Under the pieces are notes generated by a model. The model saw nothing but the letters and a program-made list of their open reading frames with translations. It was not told the origin of the DNA and searched no databases. Source: CAYOFK01 sp964403185 (lineage in GTDB: Bacteria; Bacteroidota; Bacteroidia; Bacteroidales; VadinHA17). Taken from it: a DNA stretch of 25,626 bases. A program made the position numbers and the translations under genes. This document shows, one piece after another, positions 24,006-25,626 of the stretch; the first letter of the stretch is position 1, and the number at the start of each line of letters is the position of its first letter. The stretch is from contig CAYOFK010000016.1 in assembly GCA_964403185.1 (NCBI GenBank), forward strand, positions 1-25,626, written 5' to 3'.

Positions 24006-25115
24006 ATGAACACTCTTTTCGGGAAGAATCACATTAACAATCTGCAACTCCCCAACCGCTTTGTACGCTCAGCAACCTGGGAGGGGATGGCCACTAAAGA
24101 AGGTGCAGTAACCCCCAAACTTATTGAAACCATTGGGCACCTGGCCCTGGGTGGTGTGGGGCTGATCATCAGCAGTCATGCCTATATTGAAAAACGCGGT
24201 CAGGCTTCTGTTCTGCAACTTGGTGCATACGAGGATGAATTGCTTCCTGGACTGAGAGTTATGGTCACTGAAGCGCACCGTCATGGAGGTAAATTTATTC
24301 TGCAATTGGCTCATGGAGGCACCAGGGCACTTACACGCTTTTCAGGCGAAGCCCCATTGGCTGTCTCATTGCTTGATGAAAAAGACCGGAAAGAGAAAAA
24401 GGAAATCGATACATCCGGAATACAGAACCTCATCAGCGCCTTTGTTGATGGTGCTGAAAGGGCGCAAAAAGCAGGTTTTGACGGGGTCCAGATCCATGCT
24501 GCCCACGGATACTTGCTGAGCCAGTTTCTATCTCCAATATTTAATAAACGAACTGATGAATACGGGGGGGCGGTTGAAAACAGGACCAGAATACTGGTTG
24601 AGATTGTCAGGGCCATCAGGGAAACAACAGGCCCTGATTATCCATTATTGATAAAAATGAACGGCAACGATTATTATGAGGGAGGACTGACCACGGAAGA
24701 GGCTGTTGAATCAGGAATGCTACTGGAGAATGCCGGTCTGGATGCCATCGAGATCAGTGGCGGATTGCCGATCAGTGGTAAATTAGTGCCAACCAGGGTT
24801 GGCATCGATGAAGTTGAAAAAGAAGCCTATTTCCTTGATGTTGCAAAACAATTTAAAGAAAAGATCCGGATCCCGATCATCCTTGTGGGTGGGTTCAGAT
24901 CCTTTGAAATGGCAGATAAAGTCATTCGAAGTGGTGCAGCCGATTACGTTTCCATGTGCCGCCCCTTCATCAGGGAACCCGGCATTGTGAAACGCTGGGA
25001 ATCCGGAGACCTTCGGCCTTCGGCCTGCAAATCAGACAATCAATGCTTCCGGCCCGGCATGAAAGGTACAGGCATCTATTGTGTTACAAAAGAAACCGAA
25101 AACGAACCGATTTAG
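24006..25115 (+). CDS. NADH:flavin oxidoreductase, Old Yellow Enzyme family
   Basis: The 369-residue TIM-barrel flavoprotein has the OYE N-terminus LPNRFVRSATWEGMAT, the substrate-anion histidine pair H164/H167 in IHAAHGYLLSQFLSP, and NKRTDEYGG with VENRTR. The C-terminal FMN-phosphate-binding strands are IPIILVGGFRS and ADYVSMCRPFIREP. It should bind FMN and reduce activated C=C bonds, with substrate unknown. The tail has C341, C347 and C359. In related 2,4-dienoyl-CoA reductase-like enzymes four cysteines bind a 4Fe-4S cluster, but here the expected second cysteine is D344. The extra FAD/NAD domain of full dienoyl-CoA reductases is missing. ATG at 24006 is preferred; an ATG at 23999 is out of frame. 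Confidence 0.9.
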   Translation: MNTLFGKNHINNLQLPNRFVRSATWEGMATKEGAVTPKLIETIGHLALGGVGLIISSHAYIEKRGQASVLQLGAYEDELLPGLRVMVTEAHRHGGKFILQLAHGGTRALTRFSGEAPLAVSLLDEKDRKEKKEIDTSGIQNLISAFVDGAERAQKAGFDGVQIHAAHGYLLSQFLSPIFNKRTDEYGGAVENRTRILVEIVRAIRETTGPDYPLLIKMNGNDYYEGGLTTEEAVESGMLLENAGLDAIEISGGLPISGKLVPTRVGIDEVEKEAYFLDVAKQFKEKIRIPIILVGGFRSFEMADKVIRSGAADYVSMCRPFIREPGIVKRWESGDLRPSACKSDNQCFRPGMKGTGIYCVTKETENEPI

Positions 25116-25265
25116 ATCTGTCCATCATCATCATCTTGATTAACTATGGTTATTTATGAAAGCAGAAATTTGACTTATTATATATCCATGGTTTTTAAGT
25201 TAAAGATCGAAGAAGTATTTATCTTTTAACAAGCGATTGGACAACGGTATGTGCTTGCAACTGTA

Positions 25266-25287
25266 GAACGAACGTCCCCGTTCGTTC
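25266..25287. repeat. Perfect 9-bp hairpin
   Basis: GAACGAACG (25266-25274) pairs with CGTTCGTTC (25279-25287) around a TCCC loop. There is no T-run after it, so it is not a standard terminator for the oxidoreductase gene 150 nt upstream. Confidence 0.65.
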
Positions 25288-25317
25288 ATCGGTCCGCAGG
25301 ATCGAACCATGTGGGGA

Positions 25318-25387
25318 AAGGCTATTCGGTTTCCATCTCATAGCTGGGCTCCGATTGAGCGTAAGGGAAGGCTATTCGGTTTCCATC
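25318..25387. repeat. Two direct repeats of 20 nt at 50-nt spacing
   Basis: AAGGCTATTCGGTTTCCATC occurs at 25318-25337 and again, identical, at 25368-25387. The second copy directly abuts the first palindrome of the next repeat group. Confidence 0.75.
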
Positions 25388-25579
25388 ATTCCTGCGAAAG
25401 CAGGAATCCAGGGTTGTCAGAATAACCCAACCTTGGTTTCCATCAAACCATGCACGTCTTTCCATTCCTGCGAAGGCAGGAATCCAGGGTTCTCAGAATA
25501 ACCCAACCTTGGTTTCCATCATACTATGCGGGGCTGTCTCAAAAGTCAGATTCCATATCATTCCTGCGAAAGCAGGAAT
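25388..25579. repeat. Array of ATTCCTGCGAAAGCAGGAAT palindromic repeats
   Basis: The hairpin ATTCCTGC-GAAA-GCAGGAAT occurs at 25388-25407, at 25464-25483 (loop GAAG) and at 25560-25579. Copies 1 and 2 continue as 58-nt direct repeats (25388-25445 and 25464-25521) with two mismatches, at a 76-nt period. Each 58-nt unit holds a second small hairpin, GGGTT with AACCC. Only the palindrome is kept in copy 3. The motif resembles the ATTCCC...GGGAAT dRS3 repeats of Neisseria in form; no relation is proven. Confidence 0.8.
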
Positions 25580-25626
25580 CCATAAGAGCCTGATTTTCAC
25601 ATTATAAAGATTCCGTATCAAGTACG

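Larger units (their letters stand above)
25116..25626. other. 511-nt non-coding, repeat-rich tail of the window
   Basis: No gene is seen from the oxidoreductase stop to the end of the window. The first 150 nt are unremarkable AT-rich sequence. From 25266 the sequence is a patchwork of hairpins and direct repeats, listed separately. The phrase GGTTTCCATC recurs four times, near 25328, 25378, 25435 and 25511. Confidence 0.7.

Noticed and set aside
25388..25579. Possible CRISPR array
   Set aside because: Only two long copies and one partial copy, at 76- and 96-nt spacing, with the intervening sequence itself repeated; no cas genes.

Overview
The window looks like a piece of chromosome from a Bacteroidota bacterium, probably an environmental Bacteroidales-like lineage. 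The evidence is indirect. Start codons lack clear Shine-Dalgarno sequences. Several intergenic regions carry the Bacteroidota primary-sigma promoter pattern (TTG, about 20 nt, TAnnTTTG). The gene content also fits: a SiaB/SiaC pair, an ABCG-type transporter with a TerB-like domain, PnuC with a NadR-type kinase, and an S1 protein with a long lysine-rich N-terminus. No rRNA, tRNA, transposase, phage gene or CRISPR array was found.

Layout. Positions 1-582 hold the 3' end of a retropepsin-like/PDZ protein. Positions 865-3939 encode a 1024-residue sensor-fused ABC transporter. A bidirectional terminator separates it from a convergent siaB-siaC pair (4971-4013, minus strand). A long minus-strand block follows, from 14441 down to 5146. 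It reads rpsA, a STAS protein and rnz; then guaA on its own promoter; then an S41 protease, pnuC, an NR kinase and a THUMP RNA methyltransferase. A divergent promoter region (14442-14709) separates this from a plus-strand nucleotide-sugar block: ugd, a UDP-glucuronate decarboxylase, rfbA, rfbC and rfbD, then a phosphohexomutase. Downstream are two small orphan lipoproteins, a convergent AI-2E family membrane protein, an Old Yellow Enzyme family oxidoreductase, and a repeat-rich tail (25116-25626).

How genes work together. The mutase can make glucose-1-phosphate. RfbA, RfbC and RfbD then cover three of the four steps to dTDP-L-rhamnose, while Ugd and the decarboxylase take UDP-glucose to UDP-glucuronate and UDP-xylose. 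RfbB and GalU are absent here and must lie elsewhere if these pathways are complete. PnuC and the NadR-type kinase form a nicotinamide riboside uptake-and-phosphorylation pair. SiaB and SiaC form a kinase/substrate partner-switch core without the phosphatase or output proteins of the Pseudomonas system.

Most of the window is housekeeping. The points most worth a second look are the sensor-fused ABC transporter, the reduced SiaBC module with a palindrome on its promoter, the S1 N-terminal extension, three structured or palindromic intergenic elements, a G8 tract in the phosphohexomutase gene, and a degenerate cysteine cluster in the flavin oxidoreductase. I see no clear case for an entirely new defence or mobile system.
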